In this document: positions 35,083 to 47,400 of the stretch, one piece after another
How positions within the stretch are numbered: position 1 is the first letter of the stretch
Layout: each line of letters begins with the position of its first letter
Source: Costus lasius
Lineage: Eukaryota; Streptophyta; Magnoliopsida; Zingiberales; Costaceae
Length of the DNA stretch: 64,000 bases
Direction: 5' to 3'
Assembly: GCA_027563935.2 (NCBI GenBank)
Contig: CM050449.1
Coordinates: 48,706,507 to 48,770,506 of the forward strand
Program-made: the position numbers and the translations under genes
The notes under the pieces: model-generated
Told to the model about the DNA's origin: nothing
The model's database searches: none
Seen by the model: the letters and a program-made list of their open reading frames with translations, nothing else

Positions 35083-36286
35083 TCAAGATTTTTCAAATCC
35101 ACTCAAAGTAATCTCTATGATCTTCCTATGTTTATCAAAAAGCAAAATCATAAGTCCTTTCTTCGGATTAATATTTTCAGTAGCAATAGAAGTAGGACTT
35201 CGATCAAAATAAAGCATTGGATCATCATAATAATGTTTATGTCTTTCATTAGATTTCTCAATAAAGCATAATTTTCCAAGTTCATCAAAATATTCAACAA
35301 AAGATATGGGCAAAACATCAGAGTGAGATTCATCAGTGTTTGTAATTTTCAAATCATCTTCAGGTTCCTCATGCTCGCAATCAAATAGTTTATCAATATC
35401 AAAATCATTATCAAAATCAAGATGAGACTCTTCATAATCAATTTCCTCATGCTTTCCCACAAATAATTCATCATCAGAAGAGTCAAAATCAGAATCATAT
35501 GAAAAAGAATTAATAGAATCAGGGTTTACCATAAGAGATTTATCATTAATTTCAAAAATATCACCAAAATCACAGTGGGGGTTCATTAATGTCTATAATT
35601 TTCGAACCTTCATCATGCTCATCAGATTTAACCATATATAAATTTACATCAAAATCAGAATAATCATCAAAAGAAGGTTTTTCAATTTCAATTTCTTCAA
35701 ACTTTTCCTCAACTAAACTATCAAAGGAATCAATTTTACAATCATCAAAATCAGAGTGAGATTCATGAATGTTAACATAAGGCTCAATCTCAAAACAATC
35801 ATAATCAGAGGGGGAATTTTCTAAATCAACTTCCTCAGTTTTCAAATCAAACTCAAATAGACAATTTTGTTGTGCTAATTGGGTTTCTAAAATTTCATTA
35901 TGTGCAACCATGTCATCCAACATAGAATTGATTTGTTTGAGGATCTCACTCACATCTTGTTTCATGAACTTTTCAAACATAATCTCTAAGCTAGATTTTT
36001 CAATTTTCTCAAAGCATGGTTCAGAAGTATAGCTTGAGCAATCATCATAAAAAGATCTAGAATCACATTGATTATCTTGATACCATGGTGAATTGGAATA
36101 TGGAGAAATTAAAATTGGGCAGTCAGAAGAATAATGATCAAAATATCCACAAATATCACATCTAATAGAAGAAGAAGATGACCCAGCAGAGTGCATAAAA
36201 GAGTTAAATTGATCTACAAGAGAGTTACTTGGTGGCATATATACCTCACCTCTTTCGGTTGCCCAGGAGTTGTGATTAAAAGACAT
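35083..36286 (-). pseudogene. Gag-like acidic protein of element B, frameshifted
   Basis: The first block starts at the ATG at 36286-36284 (MSFNHNSW) and reads to 35570. Near its start is a zinc knuckle CDICGYFDHYSSDC (CX2CX4HX4C), followed by a helical stretch with a KSSLEIMFEKFMKQ segment and a LETQLAQQ motif resembling the C-terminal part of Athila-type Gag. The rest is strongly acidic, with many D/E/F/S repeats. A run of five C at about 35577-35581 is where the frame changes; the second block (to 35083) continues the same acidic style. Together about 400 codons. No protease or polymerase motif is present. A nucleic-acid-binding Gag remnant is my reading; the role of the acidic part is unknown. 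Confidence 0.7.
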
Positions 36287-36524
36287 ATTTTCAAATCTAT
36301 CAAGAACAGAAAGATTATCCAATACCAATAAAGTTTTTTTTTTCAGAATATAGAAAAATTAAAAAGAATAAAACACAAGAAAATTTACAAATTTAAGAAT
36401 TCACAGTTCTGCAACAACTGTGAAAATCCAAAACCTGCAAAAACAAAAAACAAAGTTAAATCTAAAATAAATAAAACTTAGTCTAGTAATACTAACAACT
36501 ATTTTGATATTAACAAAACTAAGA

Positions 36525-36542
36525 TCCCCGGCAACGGCGCCA
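36525..36542 (-). other. Primer-binding site of element B
   Basis: TCCCCGGCAACGGCGCCA is the exact complement of the Athila-type primer site, six bases from the LTR end. Confidence 0.92.
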
Positions 36543-36548
36543 AAAACT

Positions 36549-38428
36549 TGTTGTGTCCGCACGTGCACGGATACTTCGAAGTAATAAAAATATCGAACCA
36601 CAGATACCTTATTGTGAAGTACCAAATAGTTGTATTCTCACTAGCTAAGCAAACCGAAGATGATGAAAAGCAATGATGGACAACACACGAAAAAGACAAC
36701 TAGAGATAAACTGGGACTAGGGTTTCATCCACCTTAATTCTAATGACTAGAAGGAAATAAAGGTTGTCAGTTTAATTCTATTATGATAAAGACCTAATTC
36801 ACTTCATAAAGGTATTGTCTCACTCTTGTGTAGACAATCATGCAGATAACCGATCCTCACTCTCGTGCAAGATCTATTCTCAATGCTAAAGATAAGTGAA
36901 TCATTGAACAAAGAACTCAAGGATCACTCTCGTGCATCTGAATTCTAAGTCAATCATCTCAAGTGGAATCTCAAGGATCACTCTCGTGCATCCTGAAACT
37001 CAACACAGGTTTTACTTATGGTTTTCCGACGACTCGATCCTCACTCTCGTGCAAGATCAAATCAAGTCTACACATTAACTCAATCCAAAGTATTAGAAAT
37101 TCAACATGGCAATAAAATCACTAAAAATCAAAATTCAAAGAACTACCTAATCTCTTACGATAGTTCAAAACTCAACGATTCCTAGGGTTCCGAATTTCAA
37201 ACGATCAACCTCTCGGTCTATTTCGCAAAACTCTAAAACATGCTGATATTTATAAAACTAAAGAGAATTAAAGAACAATCAATCACAAAAGTAAAATTAT
37301 CATATTAAAATTAAACTTGACAAAAATCAATGTTTTCTAGTCATTAACAAACTAAGGGGATTACACCCCATGTCCCAAAAGAAGATCTAAGCTAGCATGA
37401 AGGAAAGATTACAATCAACCATAGTTTCAAAGTATCAGAAATCAAAGGAGAAGGGTAGAAGTTACAAAACACGGTGCTGTAATCGAAATTACAGCACCGT
37501 AATTGCCTTTGAACAGCGTTGTCACCGCTGTTTTGTTTATTTCACCTCCGATCGGACTCCAAACGCTCTAAAACTTCTGGTGTATCCTCCTCTCCTCCAA
37601 GCGAGGCTTCAGTGTAAAAATCATGGCCCGAGGTGCCCTCCACGCCTCTCGGCATGAAGCCAAACTCTTGGCGCCGTTCTATCAATTTCTCTCTCAATAC
37701 TCGATGACACTTCCTCCTTCCACTTCGTGCGTCTTCTCCTCTTAAGTACGAGTCCGCCACTTCTTTCAGATCTCAATTTGGACTTCTTGATCAAAAGTTA
37801 TGGCCCGCGCAAGAATCGGCCCAAAAAAGTCACGAATCTGGTTTAAAAATACGGTACCGTATTCTGATTACGGCAGTGCTGTATTTTTCTTCTGTAAGTT
37901 CTGGGCAGAAAATACAGTACCATGATAATTTCTCTCAAATATAAGGTAGTGCTGTATTCTTGCTAAAACTTTTTGTTCAGCTTTGTCACAAAATACGGTG
38001 CCACGCGATTTCATACGGCAGTGCCGTATTCTTGTCAAACTTTTCTGGTTGAAATCGCTGGAAAATACGGTGGCGTGTAGTTTCATACGGCAGTGCCATA
38101 TTTCACCTGAAACATCCCCTGCAAAATACGGTACCGTGAGAGTTTGGCTCAAAAATACGGTAGTGCCATATTTTTGCAATTTGGCTTGTTTTGACTTGAA
38201 ATTTGAGGGGTAGCTTCGTTTCGGCATCTGGAATCCATTGGTGCGCTCAAATCTTTCAAAATCCATCAAAATATGGCACTTTTAACCTGAAAATGATCAA
38301 AAATAAGAAGTGGTGTAGATTCTACAATATTTGACAATTAAGGGTTAAAAACAAGCAAAAGAGCATAATTATGACACAAAAAGACACATGATATGACACA
38401 AAATATACTAAGAATTTTGGTGTCATCA
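36549..38428 (-). repeat. 5' LTR of element B (1880 bp)
   Basis: Plus reading runs from TGTTGTGTCCGC to GGTGTCATCA. It is the complete counterpart of the split 3' LTR. It holds CACTCTCGTGCA motifs (about 36830-37050), the hairpin at 37471-37500 and the palindrome array at about 37855-38175. GTGGT follows at 38429. Confidence 0.93.
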
Positions 38429-38433
38429 GTGGT
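38429..38433. other. Target site duplication of element B, right copy
   Basis: GTGGT, identical to 22152-22156. Confidence 0.88.
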
Positions 38434-39597
38434 ATACCTCGGTATTTATCTAGGATGATCTTCTACTCTCGTGGTGGATCGTACTAGATAAATTCTATGC
38501 GTCCTCTGGAAGGTTATGAAACTCTTGAGTGAAAACCAAGCACTCTCATGTCATGGATTCACAAGTTTTACCAAGAAGTTCCACCATCACGATCCTCCTC
38601 TCCGTATGAATCGTGCTGGCTAAAATATGATAATACATGGCCAAGGTAAAATCATGAGGTATGCATAGCAAAGTAAAATATGCTCACACAAGAATCCAAA
38701 TTAACAATATGAGATAAGTTTTGCAATAAGAATTCGTCAGCGGGCGTCAACCAAGCCCTGAAGTAAGTTTTATGCTACAAAAGATAGGAAAACTACAAGA
38801 AAGCATTTCTGAAAGGGAGGAGATGATAAACTGAAGCCAATCTCCTAGAATCGTGATGCTTCGATGAACAAATATGGCAAAGTCACCTGGAAATTAAGTT
38901 GTCGCCATTCCTGCTCGCCCTAGCCCGCTCGTGCGCCGATTTCTTCTTTATTAGAAAGTTTTTGAGAGGGCTTTTATATCCTCTGGATTCGTCTTTCAAT
39001 AAGCTTTCTAAAACGTCCTCACTTGCCAAAGTTGGACATCTCTAAGGTTCAAAATCAAAGGAAATCCGAGTAGAGGTCGGACACCCTAGTCGGAATCACG
39101 GGTTAACCCTGCCGGGTTCACCTGGTTGTGAAGTCTTCTGGTCAGTTTCACCGAGAAAGAATCACTGGCGAACCCCACTGGGTTCACCTAGTGGTGAAGC
39201 TTACTATAGTCATCTGCTAAATATCCTCTGGAAAGAATCACGGGTGAACACCACCGGGTTCACCTATCAGTGAAGTGTTATGTGAGTTTCGGTCGTCAGC
39301 GAAAGCACCAGTGAACCCCGCCGGGTTCACCTAGCCGTATTTTTCCAAATGAGCTCCAATTGACCTCAAATTTGATGGGCAACTTTGTCTTCATATAAGG
39401 AATCGCTCTATGGCCTTAGAATCTTCAGAATACTTTAAAATTTGGCAATTTTACCTAAAGTTTCACAAAACCCAAAAAATACTAAAGATTTCGAAGCTTT
39501 TAAGTAAATAAGTTTAAATGGAGCATAAAATCATTAGAATAAGCTTGGATTTAGCATGGAATAACCCTAAAAATCACTACTAAAATACAGGGCATCA
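38434..39597 (-). repeat. Athila-like LTR fragment hosting element B
   Basis: Probably the continuation of the minus-oriented LTR tail at 21857-22151. In minus reading it would begin TGATGCCCTGTATTTTAG at 39597, a standard TG start. It contains CTACTCTCGTGG (38463) and an array of GGTGAACCC/GGGTTCACC palindromes at 39097-39330. Confidence 0.6.
39097..39330. repeat. Second palindrome array (GGTGAACCC...GGGTTCACC)
   Basis: Four units with GGGTTCACC at about 39114, 39180, 39256 and 39323, each preceded by its near-complement (best in the last, AGTGAACCCCGCCGGGTTCA). Spacing is 66-76 bp. Sequence is unrelated to the TACGGCAGTGCCGTA array, but position in an LTR and spacing are similar. Confidence 0.8.
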
Positions 39598-40716
39598 CTA
39601 TGCTACTGATTCACCAACTCTGCCATGACATGAAGCTATGGTCGAGCTAATGACCTTAAATAAGCGCTTTTTGGGAGGCAACCCAAGTTCGACAGGTGTC
39701 CGGTTTTTTGCCCATAACTTACTATTTTGGAAGCAAATTTTGCTAAAATTTTATGGATACCTTCCTAACTTAGCTACGAACGATTCAAGATAGAAATCAT
39801 AGGATTTGATCAAGCGGTTGAGGAGAACGAGCGAAAGGGGTGACAACCTAGGGTTTGGGGTGATTTTTTTGACAAAAACACTGTTCTAACGTGATTTCTT
39901 CTCCGTTCCGATGAAGATCATCATACTGGACCCTCTTCCATCAAGGATCTACCTCTCCCTCTAGTTTGAATCAATTTGTATGAGAGATTTTATGTATTTC
40001 GTGATAGATCTTGTAGCGTAAACTCTCTTTTTGGGGTTTGGGCATAGCCCACTGTAAGAATGTTGATCTTTGATGTTTAATTAATATATTTCTCATATTG
40101 TATTTGTTTTTATTCATGTCTAGGAAGTTTTCATTCATGTTTATGTACTGGCAATACATGTTCATATTTTAGATGTTGTGGGAAGGACTGAGAGGTGAAC
40201 TACAATCATCGGATCCCCTTAGACTGGACTAGTGATTTCGGCAACGACAGTTGTCGAAATAACCCAAGGAACCCTAATTCTTCACAGAACCCATCGAGTC
40301 TGCTTAACCCGGTAAGCCACGAGAGTAGGAGACTTGGGTTAAGTTAGACACCGGACTGTGTCCTGAGAGGGAGCTTGTCTGTACCTTAGGAAGGATTACC
40401 TTGAGAACATAGATGAAACTTAATCAAAATATCAAACTTTAATATTTCTTCATGCTTCAGTGTGGTGAAACCTGATACCCCGATTTTTCTTATAGACTTC
40501 AACCCCAGTTGCTTGTTTTCTACTCTGCTTATTTTTAATTTGCTTCAGCTTAGCTACTTGCATTAGGACATTAGTTATTTCTCATTTAATCATTAACCTA
40601 GCTATTGATTAACTGATTAATTAGTACTTGACCCTAGTCCTCGTGGGATTGATACTTTTTATTACGCGATAGATCGTGCACTTGCGGTAGCAGCTTATCA
40701 AGTTTAGGCCCTATCA
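39598..40716 (+). repeat. Athila-like sequence ending in the LTR tail of element D
   Basis: The first about 100 bp resembles gypsy internal sequence (GCGCTTTTTGGGAGGCAACC at about 39667). The remainder reads as an Athila-type LTR tail ending ...GGCCCTATCA at 40716 before a primer site, with one CACGAGAGTAGG motif at 40319. I cannot place the LTR start. Confidence 0.6.
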
Positions 40717-40886
40717 AGTTTTTGGCGCCGTTGCCGGGGACTAGATTGTCAATATTAACATGATCAGAAAATTAATAGACTAGGTTTAGTTAGATTTTTT
40801 TTTACCTCTTACTTTGTTTACTTACTATTTTTTTGCTTTTTGTTTTCAGTTGTAGTTTTTATTTATCTCTTTTGTCAAGGTACTTG
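40561..40886 (+). repeat. Tandem duplication in element D, first unit (326 bp)
   Basis: Runs from CATTAGGACATTAG through LTR tail, primer site and leader to GTCAAGGTACTTG. The second unit starts at 40887 (CACTAGGACATTAG), is split by Copia-4, resumes at 50043 and ends about 50364. TACTTG stands at all three junctions. The units differ at several positions, so the duplication is not recent. Confidence 0.85.
40723..40740 (+). other. Primer-binding site of element D, first copy
   Basis: TGGCGCCGTTGCCGGGGA, a perfect Athila-type site. Confidence 0.92.
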
Positions 40887-40900
40887 CACTAGGACATTAG

Positions 40901-40905
40901 TTATT
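40901..40905. other. Target site duplication of Copia-4, left copy
   Basis: TTATT, repeated at 50038-50042. Confidence 0.93.
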
Positions 40906-42626
40906 TGTTGGAGTATGCCCTTAAGGCTAATGTTTGAGGCCTTGGGATTGTACAAGTATCATGTAATAAACTCTTATGTTTATAAAGGCATGGTTATTAT
41001 TCAGGTTGTTACCTTGTCTGCAATAATAAGTGTACTACTGAATAATGTCTCAAAGCTGTTCAGCTAGGCTGACAGGCTCTATGTCCTTAGTCGAGATATC
41101 TGGGTGAACATGAGACAGCCTTGATATGATTGAGACTAATATGTGTGCTAATCTTATAGGATGCTTCGAGCATGGAATAAGATGTAGAATCATGGGTACA
41201 TTGGATGTACTGGACAGACCCTTCTAGGATATTCAATTGTTTGTCACAATGTGAATAATCCTTGATAGCAGCAAGTGGCACATGTCCTTCGACTTGAGAT
41301 CACTTGTGTTTCTAAATGATGATTGTCATTGTTTTGAGGTAGTTCAATATCATTTGAAACATAATGATTATAGACTATCTTGGATGATGAGCTTGAGTCA
41401 GGTTAGGACACTAGTGATAGATAAAGGATTGCCGTCTCCTTGTTCAAGGAGTGTGATGTTCTAAAGGGCCCCCCTGTATGAGATGATTGAGATAGTGTAT
41501 GGCCATACCCAGATGACTATGATCATCTGATCTAATCATGCTCATCATATTGGAGTTACAGGCTTGACATGCTTGTCCAATAAGAACATCCAGTGGCAAA
41601 GGAAACATGCATGCCTCGTGAGTTTGATTCACACTTATGCTGTGGTTTGGGTGTAGTCTTGGAAGACTCTTTCTTTTATATCGGGAGACAGTGATGTGTT
41701 GCTAGATACCCCTCACTGATCGTGATAACGTAAGTTATCGTTACCGACATTTAAAGGAAACCCTCAGGGTCGCACAATTTGATGATATGGCTTACTTGAG
41801 TCAGATCGTGTGGACTGAATTGTTTCGGTTCAGTTTAAAGGAGTTTAAACTCTGATTGTAAGTGAGATCCAGTCTGATCATGTTTGATTGATTAGGGCTT
41901 GAGATCGGTAAGCTTCGATCGAGAGTATTGATGCAAGATCGGTGAGATCAAGAGCATCATGAGATGAACGGTTAGATTGGAAACCTTAGGGTTTGGTTGA
42001 TCTAGACCGATTGGCTTGGTTTGGTCTTTGAACCAAATTGGTTTGGACCAATTTGGATTGAACCGGTTCACATGGGTGAACCCATGGTTCGATCCATAAA
42101 GCGTTTTGGGCGGTTTGCTAGAAGTGAGAACGCATGGCTTAATGGATTTTCCAATTTTGGAAAGTCATTGAGCGCATGTCTCCTTGAAACGCCAAAAACG
42201 GCTTGAAGGCTCATTGAACTCTTGTCTCCTTGCTCTTGCTCGACGCGACTTGAGAGAATTCGGGTGTGGACGACAAGAGAAGGACCGGCCAACCAAAGGA
42301 AGTGATCATCTCTTCTCTTTACTCGATCAAGGACAACTCTTGGAACCTTGCTAGCACAAGGAGCACCAAGGAAGTGAGCGCATCCTCATCTTGTGTGCGC
42401 ATCTTGTGGAGGAGACCCCTATTCGATCTCTTCTTCCAAGCCGACCTCCAACTCTATGGCTATGGTATAGATCTGAACTCATTCAAGTTGATCATATGCT
42501 CATGCTAAAATCGTTGAAAACACATGCTTCCGCTTGCAAAGTTATGCGCCACCCCCCTTAGTGTTTTCGCCTCCCTCTTGAAAGGGGTTTCACATGCTTG
42601 CGCTCCCCCTTGAAGGGGACCCTACA
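40906..42626 (+). repeat. 5' LTR of Copia-4
   Basis: TGTTGGAGTATGCCC to GGGGACCCTACA. Acts as promoter in the family; I do not place a specific TATA box. Confidence 0.96.
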
Positions 42627-42628
42627 AT

Positions 42629-42640
42629 TGGTATCAGAGC
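42629..42640 (+). other. Primer-binding site of Copia-4
   Basis: TGGTATCAGAGC two bases after the LTR. Confidence 0.95.
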
Positions 42641-44402
42641 CATGTTGAAGCATGTTAATATGATTGCTTGATATTTCCGTGATCCATGTTTGCGCATCTT
42701 CATGTATGCTTAGATCTTGTTCACATGCGAAAATTGACATGCTATTTCTCCATGCGAAAGTAAGATGTTTACTTATCTAGGCGCATGTTGTTTGTTCATG
42801 ATGTCGCATGTCTTGAGTTGGCGCTTAGTTTATGTTGTTTTATCAAACAAAACCCTAACTTGCGCGCCTATGACTAGATCTAAAGTGCCACCTACTATAA
42901 ACCCTTAGATGGGTTGATGGGGCTGAAGTCACCTCTAGGTTAGATCAAACTAGTCTGATCAGACCATCTGACAGCCTAGATAGGTTGACCATATAGCACC
43001 TGTGCGCAAGCATGAGGTGGCTATAGGTTGACTGCATCAAAGGCGTGTAGCGAGGTCTGGTTGAGACAACCAATGAACACTCTTGAGTTAGGCCCGGGGT
43101 CACACCCGCTTGCCAGAACTCTTGTTGGTTGTTCAGCCCTTAGCGCATGCATGGTTGACCATTAGGTCAACTCGGGTCAGTTAGGACTCGGTGCATGCAA
43201 GGGCACAGGATCTTACTAGATGGATGAGTGGATCCCTATCAATGTACCATTGTAAGGTTGTAGGGCACATAAGGAAGTTAAAATTGATGCCTATGGGGTT
43301 TTCAAAATTTAATTTCTTGATTGGATCACATGATGATTGAGACCATGTGCTTGTTTATTTATTCTTATGTGGGTTGCCCTATTGTGTGCTGTGCTGGGGC
43401 CTGCGTGCCTGGTTAATTATAAGTTAATATTATTGTGATCTGCGAATCACATTTTTTATTAATCTATTGTATAATTGACCTGCGAGTCAAAGCTTGTCTA
43501 GATAGATCAAAATGTTTTTGATTAGACAAGGGCATAAAAGCACACATCCAAGAGGGGCATTCAGCTGGTGGCGCACCTGAGGTGCTCTTGGCGCTAGGGC
43601 CCTGGGTTGGACCAGATGAGATGCAAAAGAGCTCAAGTGAAGACTTAAGTAAAATTAAGGTCTTACTAGGATTCATGGGCTTTTACCACATAAGATCATG
43701 CTTTCTATTTATTGCTTATATAATTAGAATTGCATGTGTTTATCTTCTGCTATCACCATAGGACTTGCATGATAGTGAAGAAGATAAAAGACCGTTAAAA
43801 TCCAACACTAATATATCAAGCACGTAATGCCTTCTGGCGCGAAACCTCACTGTTCTGACTATCGTTGGAGCCGTGTTGAACCCACTCAGTGGGCACGTCC
43901 ATCTATCTTCAGACAGTGCGGGATTACACCTGCGTGTTACAGAGTAGGGATTTATCCCTTCTCGTTGCTCAGCATAGCACGTGGTGGTCCAGGGAGTAGG
44001 TCAGGTCAGCTTGACCATGTAGACTACATATGTGGCGCATATGGTAGTGCATGGAGGCAGCCATCTGTGGGGTCAGAGACTGTGTTGTACCAACTCAGTT
44101 GGCACAGTCTGCTGGATTGCCCAGATGAAGGGGAATCGCACGGGTTGGCGATTGGCTGGGACAGCCTACCAGAAATTAATGCTTGTCATCTCTGTGCATC
44201 TTATCTCGCCTGAGCGGGACGCGGAGACCAAGTATGAAATCTGGATCCCATCTCACTAAAAGAGTGTTACTCTTTCGGACTGTTTTCTGGATTTTTCAGT
44301 CAGACAAAATAGTGAGAAAAAGAATCTTTCTTAAAGTCCTGGATTGATTCTGAACATTGATACTGACCTTGCTGTTCTTGCTTGTTGTAGATTCCTGCAG
44401 CA
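42641..44402 (+). other. Leader of Copia-4
   Basis: About 1.8 kb. An ATG-initiated 128-codon frame (43827-44213) exists, but Copia-1 lacks its ATG and Copia-3 differs, with many amino acid changes, so I do not call it a gene. The hairpin series is at 43398-43530, and the T-rich tract ending TTGTTGTAG stands about 12 bases before the start region. Confidence 0.82.
43398..43530 (+). ncRNA. Leader hairpin cluster (Copia-4 copy)
   Basis: GGC-CTGCGT-GCC (43398-43409), GTGAT-CTGCGA-ATCAC (43435-43450), TTGAC-CTGCGA-GTCAA (43475-43490). The long hairpin has outer stem CTTGTCTA/TAGACAAG (43493-43500 with 43523-43530) and inner stem ATCAAAA/TTTTGAT, one pair longer than in Copia-1 through matching changes on both sides. 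Confidence 0.6.
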
Positions 44403-47400
44403 ATGAACACCATGAGCTTCAATGTGCGATCCCTACTGGAAAGGGAGAAGTTTGCTGGGCCGAACTTCTCTGACTGGTTCGGACACCTTAAGATCGTTCT
44501 TAAGGCAGAGAGGAAACTGTATGTCCTCGAGACGGCGATACCGCCGCAGCCCGCTGCGAACGCCGCAAGGGCGGTTCGTGATGCCTATGAAAAGCACGTC
44601 AATGATAGCATTGATGTCGCTTGCCTGATGCTAGCGTCTATGACGCCACCGCTGCAGCGTCAGCATGAGGATATGTTGGCTATAGAGATTATAGCGAACC
44701 TCAAGATGCTGTATGCTGCACAGGCGAGGACAGAACGCTATAATCTGACGAAGCTCTTCTTTCAGAGCAAACTGGCTGAAGGGAGCCCAGTGGGAGCTCA
44801 CGTGCTCAAGATGATTGGGCACAAGGAGGCTCTGGAGAAACTGGGGCATACCGTCAACCAGGAGCTTGCTGTAGATATTATTCTGCAGTCTCTTCCGCCT
44901 TCTTTCGATGCGTTCATCATTAACTTTAATATGAACAAAATCGATTGTACGCCGGCAGAGCTGCTGAATATGCTCTTGACTACTGAGGAAACTCTGAAGG
45001 GCAAGCCTTCAACCTCTGTCTTAATGGTTCCTTTTAGGAACAAGAAGAAGGGGAAGAAGGGCAAGGCCCCTGTCAAGAACTACAGTAAGGCTCTGAAACA
45101 GAAGGTCAAGCGGTCCAAGGACAACAGGTGTTTCCACTGTGGCCAGCTGGGTCACTGGAAAAAGGACTGTAAAGCGCTCCAAGGAGATAAGAGGGGAAGC
45201 ATCGCTTCTGGCTCAGGTATAAACGTGACGGAAGTCATGGTTTCATCTTCTTCTATTTCATGGGTGTTGGACACTGCATGTGGAGTTCACATTTGTTCAA
45301 ATGTACAGGAACTCAAGAGAAGAAGGCAGGTGGGACAGCATGAGGTAGACCTACGCGTTGGAAACGGGGCACGGGTTGCTGCTGTTGCTGTAGGAGACTA
45401 TTTCATTTCTTTACCATCTGGCATTGTATTGGAATTAAACAATTGTTATTTTGTACCGAGTATCACCAAGAATATTATCTCTATTCCTGCTCTTGTCAGG
45501 AAAGGATTTGCCTTTGAATGCAATATTTCAAAGCGTGTTTTATCTGTAGATAATATTGTGTATGCAACTGGTTCAATTAACAATGGGTTATACATGTTGG
45601 ACATGGAAAATTCTATACAAAACATTGATAATAAGAAAGCCAAGTATGCTGATGATAGCACCTTGCTATGGCATAGTCGTTTAGGCCATATAAACGAGAA
45701 ACGCATTAAGCGGTTGCATGATCATGGACTGCTGGGATCTTTCTCCTATGAGGAGTTTGATACATGCAAAGCTTGTTTGATGGGTAAAATGACGAAGTCT
45801 CCTTTTCCTAACAAAGGTCAAAGGGCTTCAGGTTTACTTGACCTCATACATAGTGATGTGTGTGGGCCATTTAGTAAACATGCCAGAGGTGGCTATCAGT
45901 ACTTCATTACCTTTACTGATGATTTCAGTAGGTATGGATATGTCTATCTAATGAGACATAAAAGTGAATCTTTTGACAAGTTTAAAGAGTTCAAAAATGA
46001 AGTACAAAATCAGTTAGGCCGAAATATCAAGGCACTTTGTTCTGATCGAGGTGGAGAATACCTAAGTCGAGAATTTACTGACTATCTGAAAGAGTGTGGG
46101 ATTATCTCACAGCTCACTCCGCCAGGAACACCGCAATGGAATGGTGTGTCCGAGAGGAGAAATAGAACGTTACTTGACATGGTTCGTTCTATGATGAGTC
46201 AGGCTACTCTTCCATACTCCTTTTGGGGTTTTGCACTGGAAACAGCTGCAAAGGTACTAAACCGAGTGCCATCCAAGGCAGTTTCAAAGACGCCATATGA
46301 GTTATGGTATGAGAAACAGCCTAGCTTGACATTTATCAGGATCTGGGGTTGCGAGGCTTATGTCAAAAAGCTCGCCTCTGGGAAACTGGAGAGCAGATCT
46401 GAGAAATGCATCTTTGTCGGTTACCCTAAGGAAACTAAGGGTTATTATTTCTACGATCCCAAAGAGAACAAGGTTTTTGTTGCTCGGACGGCCATATTTC
46501 TTGAGAAGGAATTTCTTCTGCAAGAGGCCAGTGGGAGAGAAATAAAGCTGGATGAGAATCCAGAGGGAGGACAAAGTAGTCAAGTGCAGTTGGATGAGCC
46601 AGAGCCAGTGGATCAGGTTATTGAACAACCTGAGGCTCAGATAACACGGGAACCGCGAAGATCGGGAAGGATCCGTCGACAGCCTGAGCGCTATGACGGA
46701 GTCTACATCATTGATAATGATGAACCCCTCACTTATGCGGATGCGGTCAGTGGACCGGAGTCAGCTAGATGGCTTGATGCTATGCGAGCCGAGATGGACT
46801 CCATGTCAGATAACCAAGTCTGGGATTTGGTTGATCCGCCTCCGGGAGTAATCCCTATAGGCTGTAAATGGATCTTCAAGAAGAAGATTGACATGGATGG
46901 TAACGTGCTTACCTATAAAGGCAGGCTAGTTGCGAAAGGTTTCAAACAAATCTACGGGATAGATTATGATGAAACTTTCTCTCCTGTAGCCATGTTTAAG
47001 TCTATTCGGATTCTTTTCGCTATAGCTGCATATTATGATTATGAGATCTGGCAGATGGATGTGAAGACAGCTTTCCTTAATGGAAATCTGGATGAGGATG
47101 TGTATATGACACAACCTGAGGGTTTCACTAATCCAGCAGATCGTCATAAAATATGTAAGTTAAAGAAATCCATTTATGGACTTAAACAAGCATCTAGAAG
47201 CTGGAACATTCGTTTTGATGAATCAATCTCTGAGTTTGGTTTCATCAAGAACGAGGATGACCCGTGTGTATATAAGAGGTTTAGTGGGAACGTAATTACA
47301 TTCCTAATCCTCTACGTCGATGATATCTTAATCATTGGAAACGATATTCCTGAACTGCATGCGGTTAAAGCATGGTTAGGAAAATGTTTCCAGATGAAAG

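Larger units (their letters stand above)
22157..38428 (-). mobile_element. Element B: non-autonomous Athila-like LTR element containing nested Copia-2
   Basis: Matching GTGGT duplications bound it. On the minus strand it has a 5' LTR (36549-38428), primer site (36525-36542), a gag-like acidic frame, about 1.8 kb without coding, and a 3' LTR split into 32208-33268 and 22157-22975 by Copia-2. No protease, polymerase or integrase is seen, so it must depend on enzymes from another element. The shared LTR architecture makes the family of element C a plausible helper. Such elements are usually grouped as LARD or TR-GAG types. Confidence 0.9.

Noticed and set aside
37868..38269. 133-codon minus-strand frame across the palindrome array, open in both element B LTRs
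   Set aside because: It is a by-product of the repeat units in an LTR and has no recognisable domain.
43827..44213. 128-codon ATG-initiated frame in the Copia-4 leader, partly open in Copia-1 and Copia-3
   Set aside because: The ATG is absent in Copia-1, the C-terminal half diverges in Copia-3, and differences between copies mostly change the amino acid. Better explained by a conserved leader sequence than by a protein.
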